64,000 nucleotides of DNA from Aporrectodea caliginosa (Eukaryota; Annelida; Clitellata; Crassiclitellata; Lumbricidae), in assembly GCA_020284085.1 (NCBI GenBank), contig JACEVL010000004.1:1203307-1267306 (forward strand), written 5' to 3'. This document shows, piece after piece, positions 12,863-25,152 of this stretch (positions are counted from its first letter, which is position 1; each line of letters begins with the position of its first letter). Both the position numbers and the translations under genes were made by a program. The notes under the pieces were generated by a model. It had not been told where the DNA came from. It made no database searches and saw only the letters and a list, made by a program, of their open reading frames with translations.

Positions 12863-13010
12863 GCATACATACATACATACATACATACATACATACATAC
12901 ATACATACATACATACACATACATACATACATACATACATGCATACATACATACATACATACATACATACATACATACATACATACATACATACATACAT
13001 ACATACATTC
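12863..13010. repeat. (ACAT)n microsatellite
   Basis: About 145 bp of ACAT repeats with two GCAT or ACACAT interruptions. Open frames on both strands here are artefacts of the repeat. Confidence 0.95.
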
Positions 13011-13479
13011 ATAATTGTTTTAAAGCCACAAATGCATTCTGAATTCTTTGAGGTCTCTGCGGAATGTAACGTGTAGCGATATGCCATACAAGTAAATCCG
13101 GCGGCTCTGCTATAGGCACCGGCTTTAGTGAAGGTTCGCACCGAATCTCTTATTCCATTCCATTCCATCGTGGTCTTGTATAATTATCACCCGGTTGGGA
13201 GCAACCAAATGAGTTTTCTCAAACAGGTCCTATGTAAATAATTAGGCAATCGTAATTACGATTTATTTACATAAACACAGACAAGCAGCTGATATAATAT
13301 AAGCAAGCGTTATGTATGCATAAACATTTGATAGGAAGTATTTACTTACGGTGCATGTATACATTGCTTGTCTAATATATATCGTTGCATTCGGGCATAA
13401 CATGTAATAAATATATCCGATGAATGTGTATCTTGCACCTGACAGTAGGCGCCAGAAAGTCTTCTTCTTCCTTACATCC

Positions 13480-13875
13480 ATCCGTCCATCCATCCCTCCG
13501 TCCGTCCTTCCATCCATCCATCCATCCTTCTCATCTTCCTCCGCTTCCTCCTCTTCTCCTCCTCCCCTCCCTCCTCCACTTCATCGCTCTTCCTCTTCCT
13601 CCTCCTCCTCCTATTAATTGTCTTCTTCCTCCTCCCCTTCCTCCTCCACTTAATTGTTTTCATCCTCCTCCCCTTCCTCCTCCACTTCCTCTTCCTCCTC
13701 CTCCTTCTGCTCATCTTCCTCCTGCTCCTCATCTTCCTCCTCCTCTTAATTGTCTCCTCCTCCTCCTCCTCCTCCTCCTCCTCTCCTCCTCCTCCTCCTC
13801 CACCTTCTCCTCCTCCTCCTCCTCCTCCTCCTCCTCCTCCTCCTCCTCCTCCTCCTTCTCCTCTCTCTTCCTTAC
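13480..13875. repeat. Polypyrimidine tract: (TCCA/TCCG)n then (CTC)n
   Basis: The plus strand is almost purely C and T for nearly 400 bases. It starts as (CATC)n/(CGTC)n and becomes (CTC)n with TTAATTGTC spacers at about 13615, 13650 and 13745. Such homopurine-homopyrimidine DNA can form triplex structures; that is inference. Confidence 0.9.
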
Positions 13876-14154
13876 CTTTCTCCTCCAGAGTGAGCTAACC
13901 AGATCAACGATAGAATGAAGGATTCTGCCCACATCGTATACGTATAGTCTGAACCCATAATAATCATCAATGGATCTTCATCCGAAATAGTTCGCTTCTT
14001 CTGTGTTGTCTTTTCTCTCGAAGTGGATCAGGCAGAGATAATATTATTATTACATCGGATGACGGAATAACGCATGGCAATAGTCTGCCTTGTAATAATG
14101 TACATGCATATACTCTCTCACATTCTCTCAAACTTGTGAAGATACGTAACGTAA

Positions 14155-14450
14155 CAAGAAATTTATAAAGCGCCACTTAAGAGTCTCTCAGAAGCGCTCA
14201 ACACGTGGCCATCAAACAGCTGAAAAAATGCGTCTTTAAGAGTTTAGAGAAAACCGTATAGCCACATGCAGCGTTAGTGGCACGCACAGATGGCGGAAGA
14301 GTATTCCAGATCCGTGGCGCTGCAATCGAGAAGTCCCGACGAGCACGGGTGGTGGTTCGAAACGAAGGTACAATCAAGTCATTTCGCTAGGCAGACCGGA
14401 GAGCTCGTCGACCAATTTGAGACACACATCTCCAAAGAGACATATACTTT
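14155..14450 (-). mobile_element. LINE 3' region fragment
   Basis: TTTATAAAGCGCCACTTAAG at the left, then AGAAGCGCTC, marks a reverse-oriented 3' stem-loop end. The adjoining GAGTATTCCAGATCCGTGGC-type sequence parallels text beside other 3' ends at 21140 and 35440. Coding capacity is not intact. Confidence 0.55.
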
Positions 14451-14636
14451 AAAGCAGCGCGTTCAAATACAAAGGCGAAAAGTACACAGAAACATGCACT
14501 CATACATATGCATATATGCACACGTACACAAATTGACGCGCGCATAATCGCGGCGCATGCGCATTCTCGGGTCTGGGTAATTTATCAAAGAGCTTTTAAG
14601 CTTAATTCTATAGCTTCGAAAGTTCCAGGTTGTCCA

Positions 14637-15712
14637 GAGGACCAGAGGCATCAGGGGTGTGCAGGGAAATTGTAAGGATCTCAAAGCCATTAATACAGGG
14701 ATTTATAGACGTCTCACGAAAGGTTGTTTGATGTTTCGGTCTCGGTCTGGTTAGACCCCACTGTCTCGGTCTCAAGTCTCGGTCTCGGTCTAAGAGATCA
14801 TTTCTTGACGTTAGGGAAACTGTCTCGAAGCGAAAGTCTTGTCAAATGTTTTGAAACTGTCTCGAACGGAAAGTCTTGTTCTCTTGTAGAAGTAGGTCTC
14901 CAAAGTTCTCGTACAAACTGTATTTTGTTCGGAACTTCGTGCAGTATTAAGGCTATAAAATTGTCTTGTGCCGAACGGATAACTAGTTAATCGGAAGTGC
15001 CAAACAGACAGGAAGTTTTAAAAGCGGTTTTCTGGTATTAAGATTTAAGAGTATTATTAAAAAGCAGTCTTAAGTTTGCACTTGCTCAGTCCAAAATTTT
15101 CAAATATCTTAAAATGTCTCACAAAGAACCTGAAATCGTGAAATTTGCATTCACGCAGTTTGAAATCAATGAAAACAAAATAAATGGCATGCCTTTCGTC
15201 GTTTGTGTAAAGCCAACATAAGCTAAACGCTTGGAACAACATCTAGTTTCTCAAGGTGAGTGATGTGACTTATGTCGGTAAATCGCTAATAGGCCTAGGT
15301 CCTATTATGGAATTTTGTTGGTTTAAATTTTAGAATCATTCAGAAGATTTCAGAATGGTTGAAATATTTGATTTCTTTATAGCTTATACAATTCAGGTGA
15401 TCGGCTGATTTCAGTGACTTGACCCTTGTATTAGACTTGAAAAGTTGTGAAAAATTGTTTCGGGACTTGGGTCCAATGTGCATTTCACTCGTTTTGAACT
15501 GTCTCGAACTGTCTCGGACCTGGTGTCTCGTCTCGGTCTCGGTCTCGGACCCCACTGTCTCGGTCTCGGTCTCGGTCTCGGTCTCGAGTTTTATGTCTCG
15601 TATACAAGTCTGGGACCAGAGGTATCAGTGGTGTGCGGGGAAATTTGGGATCTCAAAAGGATCTCAAAGCCATTAATACGGGAAGATTTATACAAGCGAG
15701 TCACGAAACGTT
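14637..15712. repeat. Direct repeats with (GGTCTC)n clusters
   Basis: Segments 14637-14722 and 15612-15708 share GGACCAGAGG, CAGGG/CGGGGAAATT, GATCTCAAAGCCATTAATAC and TCACGAAA. (GGTCTC)n clusters lie at 14740-14800 and 15525-15595. The interval between the copies also contains GTCTCGAAC-type words. This looks like two related or nested non-autonomous elements. Type is unknown. Confidence 0.65.
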
Positions 15713-15894
15713 GTTAAACACGACAACGAACACAGCTTTGGTTAGACACCTTTAAAACGGAGACAAGTAATGGATTAATAATTCAAATGTTTAAAAATAA
15801 AGCGACAACTTTCCAAACGATAGTCATCTTCTGGTGCAAAAAAGTTCAAATGTTTGGAACGACATCAACGGTTCAGTCAAATAATAACATAAAG

Positions 15895-16275
15895 TAGGGC
15901 TGTTAACAGTTACATTTTTGAAAATACCGGTAGTTAACCATATAAGAATTAACGATTAATTAATAGTTAATTGTGATGAAATGTATTCCAAAGAAGTGAT
16001 GAAAAACGCAAAATTAACATTTTTCATTGTTTATCTTTCAATAGTACTTGCTTAGTAGTTATTTGTTCATATTTGTTGTATTGTTTACGTTTTCAGTTCA
16101 AATGCTTACTTCAACCAATGACGTAAACAAACCAGCATGTTAACACAGCTAGGTTCTAGTAAGCTACATGTTTTTTCGACAATATAACCAGCTGAGTTAA
16201 AACGTATCTCACACGCAACGGTAGCAAAAGGTATGCGCAGAACCGTTTTGGCCAGCAATGCTAATAATAATAATC

Positions 16276-16367
<92 letters not shown>

Positions 16368-16770
16368 TAATATTTTCTTTATTGAAGCGCTTGACAAACG
16401 CACTGCGCTGTACATTTATATGTTATGCAATTAAAACAATTCACAAGAACACAAATGACAGAAGACATAAATCTTAACTACTAACAGAACAGACAGCCTG
16501 CAATACGCGGCGCCAATGGCAGCCTACAAAGCATACCCGCCCTACGGGGCTCGAACTCGGTACCTCTCGCTCTCTATGCCAGTGTGTTATCCAATGCGCT
16601 ATCGGGCCCCCCACTTTCGGAACGAGGCGCATTTAGCTTACACCACAATTATAGCGGATCTAAAGGCACGTTATCGACTATAACAAGCGGTCTTCGATTA
16701 ATCGTTAATCTATAAAATTAATTAACGATTAATGGATTTAATTATGGTTAACTTCCGCAGCCGTAATATA
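15895..16770. mobile_element. Probable TIR element split by a SINE-2 insertion
   Basis: GGGCTGTTAACAGTTAC at the left and GGTTAACTTCCGCAGCC at the right are imperfect inverted ends. Both sides carry TTAACGATTAAT words facing each other. A reverse SINE-2 (16262-16612) sits inside. No target duplication was found, so the exact ends are uncertain. Confidence 0.45.
16262..16612 (-). mobile_element. SINE-2, full-length, reverse
   Basis: A (TAA)n tail (16263-16370) precedes the reverse complement of the SINE-2 body, including the GCGCTTGACAAACGCACTGC stem-loop. The tRNA-related head follows, with GGGCTCGAACTCGGTACCTC (B-box side) and TTATCCAATGCGCTATCGGG (A-box side). It matches the plus-strand copy at 42862. 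Confidence 0.9.
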
Positions 16771-17022
16771 AGCAAGATTTAGACACCTTTAAAAGTCAGC
16801 TACCTGAACCTGTATATAACAAATTATACAGCGTGCAGATGGTTTTTTTTTAGTCGTCAACGGCCTTTGATGTCATAAGACGACGTTAAACTGTGGTTAT
16901 AATAATAAAGTTCAGATGTTTAATCCGACGGTAACCAGATAGATTCAAGTAACCAGTCAGTGTCAACCCTTAACAACCGTACAATCCAACGCAGATCAAA
17001 TCAGCTGATCGTACTCTGGTAG

Positions 17023-17100
17023 TGCCAGTCCAAAGCCTGGAGAAAGGGGAGGGCGACGGTAATCATCGTTCTTATGGCACAACGTTATCGAACAGAAACT
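17023..17100 (+). repeat. Palindromic DNA-transposon fragment, left arm
   Basis: GTGCCAGTCCAAAGCCTGGA, then GGGGAGGGCGACGGTAATCA, then a GTTATCGAACAGAAAC-like end. This is the left-arm type of the full palindrome at 63692-63932. Confidence 0.7.
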
Positions 17101-18600
17101 AACTAATCAATCCAACGGCGCTATATGAAGTTCTTATAATGACAGAATAATTATTATTTCCCCGTATGCAAGAAGGTTTTTCAAATATCTTCAACACTTT
17201 CGTATTTAAAATTAGCTTCCAAAAGAAATAAAATACCTTAAACGTAATTGATACCGCGTTTCATGGCACCGTTTGAAAACAAAGGCCACATTTTGAATCC
17301 ACACGTAAGAACTCACTAAATAATTGCTCGTATGCTGCATGCTCTAACTTATAGGGCGAGTATCATCCTTAAAAAAGGCGTTGGATTAATTGCACGGTTT
17401 TCATTGTTTCGCTGGCACTATAATACAGTTCGGCGAAATATTACGCGGTGAAAATAAAATCAATTATCAGAAACTGTGGTGTCTTAAAATAATCTTTAAA
17501 ATTTTCTTTATTCCGAGAATTATGATCTAATCGAGAACATGTCGAATTCCTTTGGCAACTAACTTGGCTTGCAGATTTTTTAATAACTAGGTTCAGTGGA
17601 GTAGTAAGCCTATTTTTCTTTCTTAAATCAGACCAGAAGGTTTATACTTTAAAGCGTTCTCTCTTTTTGGCATTTAATTAAATAAGTTTTAAACCTATAT
17701 CTACCAATTCACCAATAAAGCTTTCGTCACATCCGACACTTAGGTCACCTTGTTGTAATTAGCAACTTCTATTGCGCCAGTGGGTAATGTAGGCTACGCA
17801 AGGCATCAACCGATGTAGCATCAAAGTTGTAATCAGGTCAATATCGAGAAGATCAGTCAGTTAAGATAAATAGACGTTATTCCATCGTTCCACGTGCTCT
17901 GCTCTTCACGCCGATGATTGACGGAGAACATGCGCCTACGACGCCATTACGGTCGCTATACAAAAACGTTTGCAGTTACAGTCATAATGCTGGCTCCTTT
18001 GATCATTTTCTGACATAGCGTCGTTAAAAACAGAAAATCCCTAATCGAAAGATACCATTAGTGATTGTTTCCGATACCAGTAATGCCAGCTGAGGGCAAG
18101 GCCAACGGCTTTGGAAGTCACAAGATGCCGTTAACGAATGGATAATTTAAACTATAATTATAGTTAGACACCCTTAAAAAGCCTTTCATCAATGTTTTAA
18201 TTACCGCCAAATCAGGTCAATATCAATATTACAGCAGAAGTGAAGTAATTTATCGAAACTGACAACAGAGTGACTCTGCTTTAACAAGCCAAAACAAACT
18301 GAGAACAGTGCTGTAAATGGTAAGACGCGTGAATGGAGTGGACCGAGAGGCCCAATTAGTTCCATACCAACATTATTTTACAATACTAAAACTGATGATA
18401 ATAATAATGTAGGAAAGTGTACCTTGTTAGCACAAGTGCATACAAACACTAATTGTACCATAATTAATAATTCTAAATGTCTAGATTATATAAAAGAACC
18501 CAAGTTTAAACATGATCCAACTTTTTCTAAAACTAATCCAGACTTTGAAATGTAAGAACTACATGAACAATTTTCATTTAAAGAATTTAAGGATGCTATT
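17100..18600. other. Decayed repeat-derived sequence, no gene seen
   Basis: Contains the words GGCAACTAACTTGGC (17556), TTAGACACCCTTAAAA (18163) and GATGCCGTTAACG (18124), which recur elsewhere in 15.7-24.5 kb. No coding frame with family resemblance was seen. Confidence 0.5.
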
Positions 18601-18634
18601 ATAGACATTCTAAAAGTACTACATCTTCATTTAA

Positions 18635-18864
18635 GGAGCGCGGTGGTGTACGGGTATGTTCGGTGCCTTGCAGCCGGATGGTTGCGGGTTCGAATCCACC
18701 TCAAGCCGCCGTGTAGGGACCCTGGGCAAGTCCTTCACTCGCAATTGCTCATGCGCTTCGGCGTGAAACTCCGATTCAGTGTCCGCGCTGTAGTCGGGAG
18801 CGCCTCTGAGTAGAAATCTTGAAGGGGCGCTACAACAAGTGCTCATACATACATACATACATTT
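18635..18864 (+). mobile_element. SINE-1, full-length, tRNA-derived
   Basis: The head GCGCGGTGGTGTACGGGTAT (A-box-like) and GGTTGCGGGTTCGAATCCAC (canonical B-box) is followed by a body ending in GAGCGCCTCTGAGTAGAAAT and CTTGAAGGGGCGCTACAACA, then a (CATA)n tail. A possible target duplication CATTTAA flanks it. Further copies are at 24637, 40743 and 48121 (truncated). Confidence 0.93.
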
Positions 18865-19429
18865 AATACTGGTAAGAATTTTTTTCTAATGGAACTTTCC
18901 AGGTTAAAGCTATGGCCTCACTAACTGAACTAAGAACTTTACACCTAGAGTTCTATACAAGCGAATTTGTAAGCCACCACGTTGACCCAAATCTTAAAAA
19001 CTAACATTACTCCCTTTTTTTCTTTATAGTAGCCTTTGTGTATGTAAGTTGTGAAGCGGTGTGTCTTCCTGCTTGATAAATAAACGAATATATCTTCAAC
19101 ATGATAAATTTATACCAGACAATAGAACACCTGTAATGTAAGCCAAACGTCTACCACTTCAGCTCAAATTCTAGCGGGGATTTGAAAAAGATTTGAAGGA
19201 GCATTCCAGTTTAAACTTTCTTTTGTGACATTATTTAAAATCCCACATGCTAGCGTCGGTTGAAGAAGGTTTATAGATGTCAAAATACAGAATATTTTTA
19301 TTGATTTCGATTATCTACATCTTGTGACTGTCTGACCCGTTGACGTCAAATTTCTATCGGGGATACTTGGTACTGGCGTTAAACCTAAACTAACGAATAA
19401 ATAGCATTCCTCAGTGACGATTAAAAGGT

Positions 19430-19580
19430 GTCGATTGCAGTATTTTATCATGCAGTTTGGTTTAACGACAGTTTGGGAGCCCCGGTAGTATTAGTTTAAA
19501 GGTTTAACGGAGCTTTGTGTGGTAACTAATATTCATATTAGCGTCGCCCTCCTTCTTTATTCTGTTAGCACTGACATAAC
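19430..19580 (-). repeat. Palindromic DNA-transposon fragment, right arm
   Basis: GGTTTAACGACAGTTTGGG and TTAGCGTCGCCCTCCTTCTT are the right-arm type of the palindrome family. It is preceded by AAAAGGTGTCGATTGCAG, which also precedes the next copy. Confidence 0.7.
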
Positions 19581-19655
19581 TAGTTAAGATTGTTAGGGTC
19601 AATTGCACTTTAGCACATGTAAAAGTACAGCGCAGTGCGTTTGTCAGGCGCTAAA
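19555..19655 (+). mobile_element. SINE-2 3' fragment
   Basis: TCTGTTAGCACTGACATAAC and then TACAGCGCAGTGCGTTTGTC with AGGCGCT match the SINE-2 body end. It is fused to the palindrome fragment and lacks a microsatellite tail. Confidence 0.7.
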
Positions 19656-19899
19656 TTTTTTGTCTCCAATAATAATATTTCGAATTATTCCATTACTTAT
19701 TATTATCATACATATTTTGGTCTGTCTGACCAGTTCCACGAAACTGTGCATTGAATAAAATCCCAACAATCTCTATCCTAGAGCTTCCTCCATTTGATCA
19801 ATACTGGACCCCGCTACAGCGTGCAGTCAACATTGGTATATGGCATTTCATATGAGATATTCATTACTGGCAATATTAATTCATTACTGGCGTTAAACC

Positions 19900-20130
19900 T
19901 AAACTAACGAATTGCCAATGGCATCACTCAGTTACGTTTAAAAGGTGTCTAATTGCAGTATTTTATCATGCAGGGCGGTTTAACGACAGTTTGGGGAGGC
20001 GGTAGTAGTAGTTTCAGTTTAACAACACTGTGTGTGGTAACAAAGATCATTAGCGTCGCCCTCCTCCTTTATCCAGGCTTGGGACTGGCACTGACATAGT
20101 ACGAACAGTAGCGGAGTTCTTGGCGAGGGG
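19900..20130 (-). repeat. Palindromic DNA-transposon fragment, right arm
   Basis: AGTTTCAGTTTAACAACACT, then ATTAGCGTCGCCCTCCTCCT and CAGGCTTGGGACTGGCAC, ending with CAGTAGCGGAGTTC. This is the best-preserved right arm apart from the copy at 63841-63932. Confidence 0.75.
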
Positions 20131-20246
20131 TTTTATTGTAATGTAAACACTTTAGCGTATCCTGAAGAGCAGTTGTAGATGAGCACGCCCTCAGGAGCGG
20201 CTACCCGTGTTACGGCGCCACCTCTGTTTTTTGTCTCCATTATTAA

Positions 20247-20560
20247 TTATCGAACGATATTCCAGTTATAACTAAATTTAATCAAAATATCCGGAAGGTC
20301 TGGCCCTATTGATCCAGGAACTGTGCATTGAATAATCTCCTCCCAACAATCTCCACTTTTCCGTAGCACGTGCCCGAAATATGAAAGCTTCCTCCATTTG
20401 ATCAATCCGAGGGGACCCCACTGCTCTCCACCAGTCTCCAACACCCACTCATTTACCTCCCAGTCAACTGTATACTCTGAGGATCTGCCGCATTTCAAAT
20501 GAGTTCATTCTCACCTCCTCATCCTTCTTAATAATCCAGCTCTCAGCCATACATTGCCAC
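20247..20560 (-). mobile_element. LINE reverse-transcriptase C-terminal fragment
   Basis: The reverse strand gives AESWIIKKDEEVRMNSFEMR-like sequence, then WEVNEWVLETG and WRKLSYFGHVLRKSGD with frame slips. The KL-x-YFGH-V-x-R block is a hallmark of the region downstream of the LINE reverse transcriptase domain. The fragment is broken by frameshifts. Confidence 0.75.
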
Positions 20561-20899
20561 TGGCCACACTAGAACTTCCATAAGTCATATCTTTGTTGCA
20601 AACGCGACGCTGTGACTTTTACACACCTGTTTTTTAAATGCTGCCATAATATAAAATTGTCCGTTCCGCCGAATAAAACTTACAGCTGTATTATGCCAAA
20701 AACTTTTCAAGGCGGTCAAGAGCCTATGTTGTCATAAGCTGCCGTTAAACTGTGGATGTAATCCAATAAAACTTTGCGTGCGCCTATCAGATTTCCTAGC
20801 CAGAGTCCTCAGTTATAATTGAGCGGAGATATGGGAACGTATTAGCCAGTTCCAACCTGCTGCCGTATACCTTGATGCCATATGTGGTACCATTTGTTT

Positions 20900-21000
20900 T
20901 CATTCATTCATTCATTCATTCGTTCGTTCGTTCGTTCGTTCATTCATTCATTCATTCATTCAATCATTCATTCATTCATTCATTCGTTCATTCTTTCAGA
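20900..21000. repeat. (ATTC)n microsatellite
   Basis: About 100 bp of ATTC/GTTC tetramers, abutting a reverse-oriented retroelement 3' end and so plausibly its tail. Confidence 0.9.
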
Positions 21001-21375
21001 GAACTTGTATAGCGCCCCTCTAAGATACCTACTCAGAGGCGCTCCCAGCCCAACTCCGGCGATAAAGAACAGTTTTCAAATTCTTGTAAAAGCTGTGTAT
21101 GCAGAGTCCCTAGCTAAAAGAACAAGCACATAAGAAGTAAGATTATTCCACGTGGTCGGCCCAACCACTGAAAATGCACGACATTGCATTTAAAGTGGGG
21201 CAAAGCGAACAACAAGTTCGCCTCGAAATACAGAACGAAGATTTCCGCTGGCCAGCCAAATCTGAGGTGGGACAACAAAGCTCCCACAAGTAGGCAAAGT
21301 CGTTCCCAAACTGATCTTTGGCGCCAGGGATTTTTTTATCCAACCTTGAGCCAGAAGCGGCGCGAAAAGGGGAGC
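21000..21375 (-). mobile_element. LINE 3' fragment with stem-loop end
   Basis: TATAGCGCCCCTCTAAGATA and CTCAGAGGCGCTCCCAGCC at 21010-21050 form the reverse-oriented terminal stem-loop. The following 300 bp (GGTCGGCCCAACCACTGAAA) resemble the untranslated part next to such ends. Confidence 0.6.
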
Positions 21376-21378
21376 TAG

Positions 21379-21772
<394 letters not shown>

Positions 21773-22047
21773 CTCATTTTATAGAGCGAGCCAATAAGGG
21801 CTAATTACCCCTATAGCGGCCGATAAGCCAACCTTAGGGCATCTGATTGTTTATTGTTTATTTTTTATTTCTTTGGTTTGCGGGTGTTTAGACCGCGCCA
21901 GGGACCTGACCGCTGTAATAAGCTTACGGATATTATTTCAATCACGCCAGAGGCTCAGCGGCAACGGACTGAAGGCTGACGAGAATATAAAGAGTCTCTT
22001 GAGAGCTTTAAAAAGATGTCTTAAAAGATCAGAATCTTATTATAGTC

Positions 22048-22195
22048 CGCAAACAATTTCTAGGGGTTCTTAGTTTTCAGGAATTTCCATTTGACATGGT
22101 CGTATTTTTCGACACATTTAGTGTTTAATTACAGAAATGCATTTATTCGGTGGGGGTGGGGTTGAACCCGTAAAACTGCCCCTATACCTTCCATG
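22048..22195 (+). mobile_element. Relative of the 46906 hAT-like element
   Basis: TTTCCATTTGACATGGTCGT, then ATGCATTTATTCGG and GTTGAACCCGTAAAACTGCC match the interior of the element at 46906-47059. Terminal repeats are degraded. Confidence 0.65.
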
Positions 22196-23010
22196 TTAGA
22201 GATCGGGAATTTCCCAGTGATGAGCGACACCTTACGACAGCCAGAGGCGTTAATTTTGTAAGTTATAAACGTTTCAATATTGTGTGATTGTTATGACGTC
22301 ATAATGCTATTATTCGTTAGCAACAATGCAACAGGCAATCCGCCGTAGGTGTACGTACCATCGACGTATATATATCTAATATATATCTATATATATCGTA
22401 TATATATCGTATATATATGTGTATATCTATATTATATACTGCTTTTAAAACCAAAATGCGGTTGGCAATTGGTATAATAAAGGATACACTTACTTATAAG
22501 ACATCCTGATACACTGTACAAAACGAAAGAAGGCACGAAAAAATAAGAGACGAATTTTGATTCGCTGAATAGGCTTTAACACGTTTTATGTAATCATGTC
22601 CTTTTGTTCTGATTCCGTGGGTTGGGCCTCCACAGTTTAACTGAACAGGGCCAATACATTTGCTAATCCGGCCCAGCACGCGGTTGAAGGCAATTAGGCC
22701 TAGTGAAAATATAGCTTACATTGGAGATATTTAATTCAGATGTTCAATTGTAGCTATCTATATGCGTAGTAGCAGTGAGCGCTACGAGTCGAAGTTAAAT
22801 TTCTCCTGTTAGTATGAAGTTTTCATTAAATTTATTTCCTAATGTTTATTTAGGAAAAGCTTATTTTTATTTATTTATTGATTTAGACCAGATCATTATC
22901 ATCATTTATTATTATAATTAATATAAGAATTTAGTTTTTATAAGGTGAACGAGTGAAAGGATTATCAATGAAAAACAGTTTAATTTCTGTGAAAAGTTAG
23001 AAGATGACCA
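22196..23010. other. AT-rich, no gene seen
   Basis: Includes an imperfect TATATATC-rich patch at 22367-22440. Otherwise it holds no recognisable features. Confidence 0.5.
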
Positions 23011-23017
23011 TAGGGGA

Positions 23018-23155
23018 ATTATGACGTATGGTTGCTAATGGCAACTAACTTGGCTCAGTATTAATTTCAACGATACCATATTATGACGTATGGTTGCTAA
23101 TGGCAACTAACTTGGCTTGAATGGTATCTAACGTTGGTTCACAACTAACTTGGCC
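23018..23155. repeat. Tandem 38-bp copies containing GTTGCTAATGGCAAC
   Basis: Two identical 38-base copies (23018-23055 and 23080-23117) start ATTATGACGTATGGTTGC and end AACTAACTTGGCT. A partial third (ACAACTAACTTGGCC) lies at 23141. Each full copy contains the near-palindrome GTTGCTAATGGCAAC. Confidence 0.85.
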
Positions 23156-23529
23156 GAACGGACAATGTTGACAGAGAAAAAATGAGATTGCCTTTAAAAA
23201 CAACAAACAAAGCTTCATTTAAGTTAACGCATAAAAACATCACGTCGTTAACTATAATTTCGAAGCCGTGGAATTTTCCCACCTTAAAAGTTTTGGAGGC
23301 AGGTACAACACGTCTCGAGTTCGATGGCTACACAACTGAAACGCAAACGCGAGCACATTAAGCAGAAGACAAAACACCTTTTTAATTCAACGGATAGTCT
23401 TAAACAGAAATTTTAAACACCTTTTTAATGGAAGTATCGTACTTTATTAAAACGCCGTATGACACACTTTGGCAGTGCTTCAAATTTCTTGCCAGATGAG
23501 ACAAACAGCACACGCTATAAATTCCGCCG

Positions 23530-23625
23530 CTCCCCTTCCTGTAGTCGTGCCAGTCCCAAGCCTGGAGAAAGAAGGAGGATTACGCTAATCATTTTTGTTA
23601 TGAAACAGTGTTGTTAAACATTAAC
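23530..23625 (+). repeat. Palindromic DNA-transposon fragment, left arm
   Basis: GTGCCAGTCCCAAGCCTGGA, then AAGGAGGATTACGCTAATCA and AAACAGTGTTGTTAAAC. Left-arm type of the family seen whole at 63692-63932. Confidence 0.7.
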
Positions 23626-24544
23626 AAACCCTTTGGAAGAGTGAGTGATGCTCAGTCAGTCAGTCAGTCAGTGAGTGCTCAGACTACCGTGTAAATCGTG
23701 AGAAGATAGCTTTTCGGAACTACTTTACCTTGTAAAGGGCGCTATATCAACCTGTTTGAATATACATACATACATAATCGGTGTATGCAGGGTCTATTAT
23801 TTAACGATTTTGGTTCTGAGCTTGCTGAGTGGACTCCGTATAATGACCCTCTTTGGAAACGAGTTCACAGAATAATTATCGCCAGGTTGCTTACTTATTC
23901 ACTGTAGCCTGGCTTTTGGTTTCTGTGATCTATGGGATTTCTTTATGACCTCTCTTTATTCTGAATCGAACTTTAAAACAATTGAACAGTTCAGATGATC
24001 ATAGAACATAGTAAGTTATACAGTCTCAGAATTGATCATCAATGATCCTGTTTAGTAAACGATTCAACGGGGAGAAGAAGCTGACTCAGCTTATCTAGTC
24101 ATCCCCATAATTATTATGTTAGCAATAGAATATTCCATCAACAAGATGTACTGTACTGTGATCGTATGTGACCAAACGTATGAGACAATGAAACAACTGT
24201 TCGAGTGACCAACAATAGTTAGTGAATGCAGTCAGCACAAATCAATCAAATAATTTTTATATACCAGTAGAATCTACGTTAAAAGAGGTGTCTAGAATCC
24301 ACGATTGATTACGTTAACCATTATGGCAACAGTGAATTGTCCGCGTCCACTCAATACTTTCATGAATTAGCGCTCAGTATTTAGCGACATCTTATGACAA
24401 CAAAGGCCTCTGACGTCAACACAAATAATTTTGAGCAGTTCTCACCGTCCTGTTGGTAGTAAATTAGATTAGATTAAATGATACTAATACATCTCAAAAG
24501 TAAAACTTAAAAGACAACGAGAAATGGTAAACCCGTAATTCCGT

Positions 24545-24625
24545 TATTGTAATCGTAATCTCGAAATTTCTATAGCGCCAAAAAAAGTCGCAGTGAACCT
24601 TATTCACTGGCGCTTAATCAAAACG
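24545..24625 (-). mobile_element. LINE 3' end
   Basis: GTAATCGTAATCTCGAAATT, then CTATAGCGCC and CACTGGCGCTTAATC. This is the same family as the C-terminal-plus-3'UTR copy at 60180-60655. It abuts a SINE-1 copy. Confidence 0.75.
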
Positions 24626-24636
24626 TTAAACGTTGT

Positions 24637-24850
24637 GGGGCGCGGTGGTGTAGGGGTATGTTCGGTGCCTTGCAGCCGGAGGGTTGCGGGTTCGAATCCA
24701 CCTCAAGCCACCGCGTAGGGACCCTGTGCCTTCACTTGCAATTGCTCATGCGCTTCGGCGTGAAACTCCGATTCAGTGTCCGCGCTGTAGTTGGGAGCGC
24801 CTTTGAGTAGAAATCTTGAAGAGGGGCGCTATAACAAGTGCTCATACATA
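24637..24850 (+). mobile_element. SINE-1, full-length
   Basis: Head GGGGCGCGGTGGTGTAGGGG with B-box GGTTGCGGGTTCGAATCCAC. The body carries a short deletion after GGGACCCTG. It ends AGAGGGGCGCTATAACAAGT with a minimal CATA tail. Confidence 0.93.
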
Positions 24851-25152
24851 TTATTATCGATTGCAGGGGAAGGGTTAATCGCTCCTAGGTCAAGATCTAG
24901 AGTCATGCGAGAGTGATCCGAATAATTGTGCAGTGTATTGCAATTTTATATACAGCAAACTATTGGTTATTATTACAAATTGAACCTATAAGAAACCACA
25001 TTTATATATAATACCCAAGTTCTCGCTATGACTCATCGGAAATCCCCAAGGTATCGATCGATGAGTCATCGCGCGCGAAAGTTCCCAACAGTTTCGATCA
25101 GTCGTCACACGGTCGAAAAATGTTATCTCATTTTTGACTTAAAGACAAATCT

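Noticed and set aside
12699..13168. MYVC/IHTY-repeat open frames
   Set aside because: Artefacts of (ACAT)n. The same applies to 10535-10894, 34556-35148, 40700-41178 and 61182-61489.
13424..13932. Ser/Pro-rich and Glu/Arg-rich open frames
   Set aside because: Product of a homopyrimidine tract; no family resemblance or splice context.
14724..15717. Ser/Val-rich and Gly/Leu-rich short open frames
   Set aside because: They translate (GGTCTC)n clusters and their flanks; no protein family.
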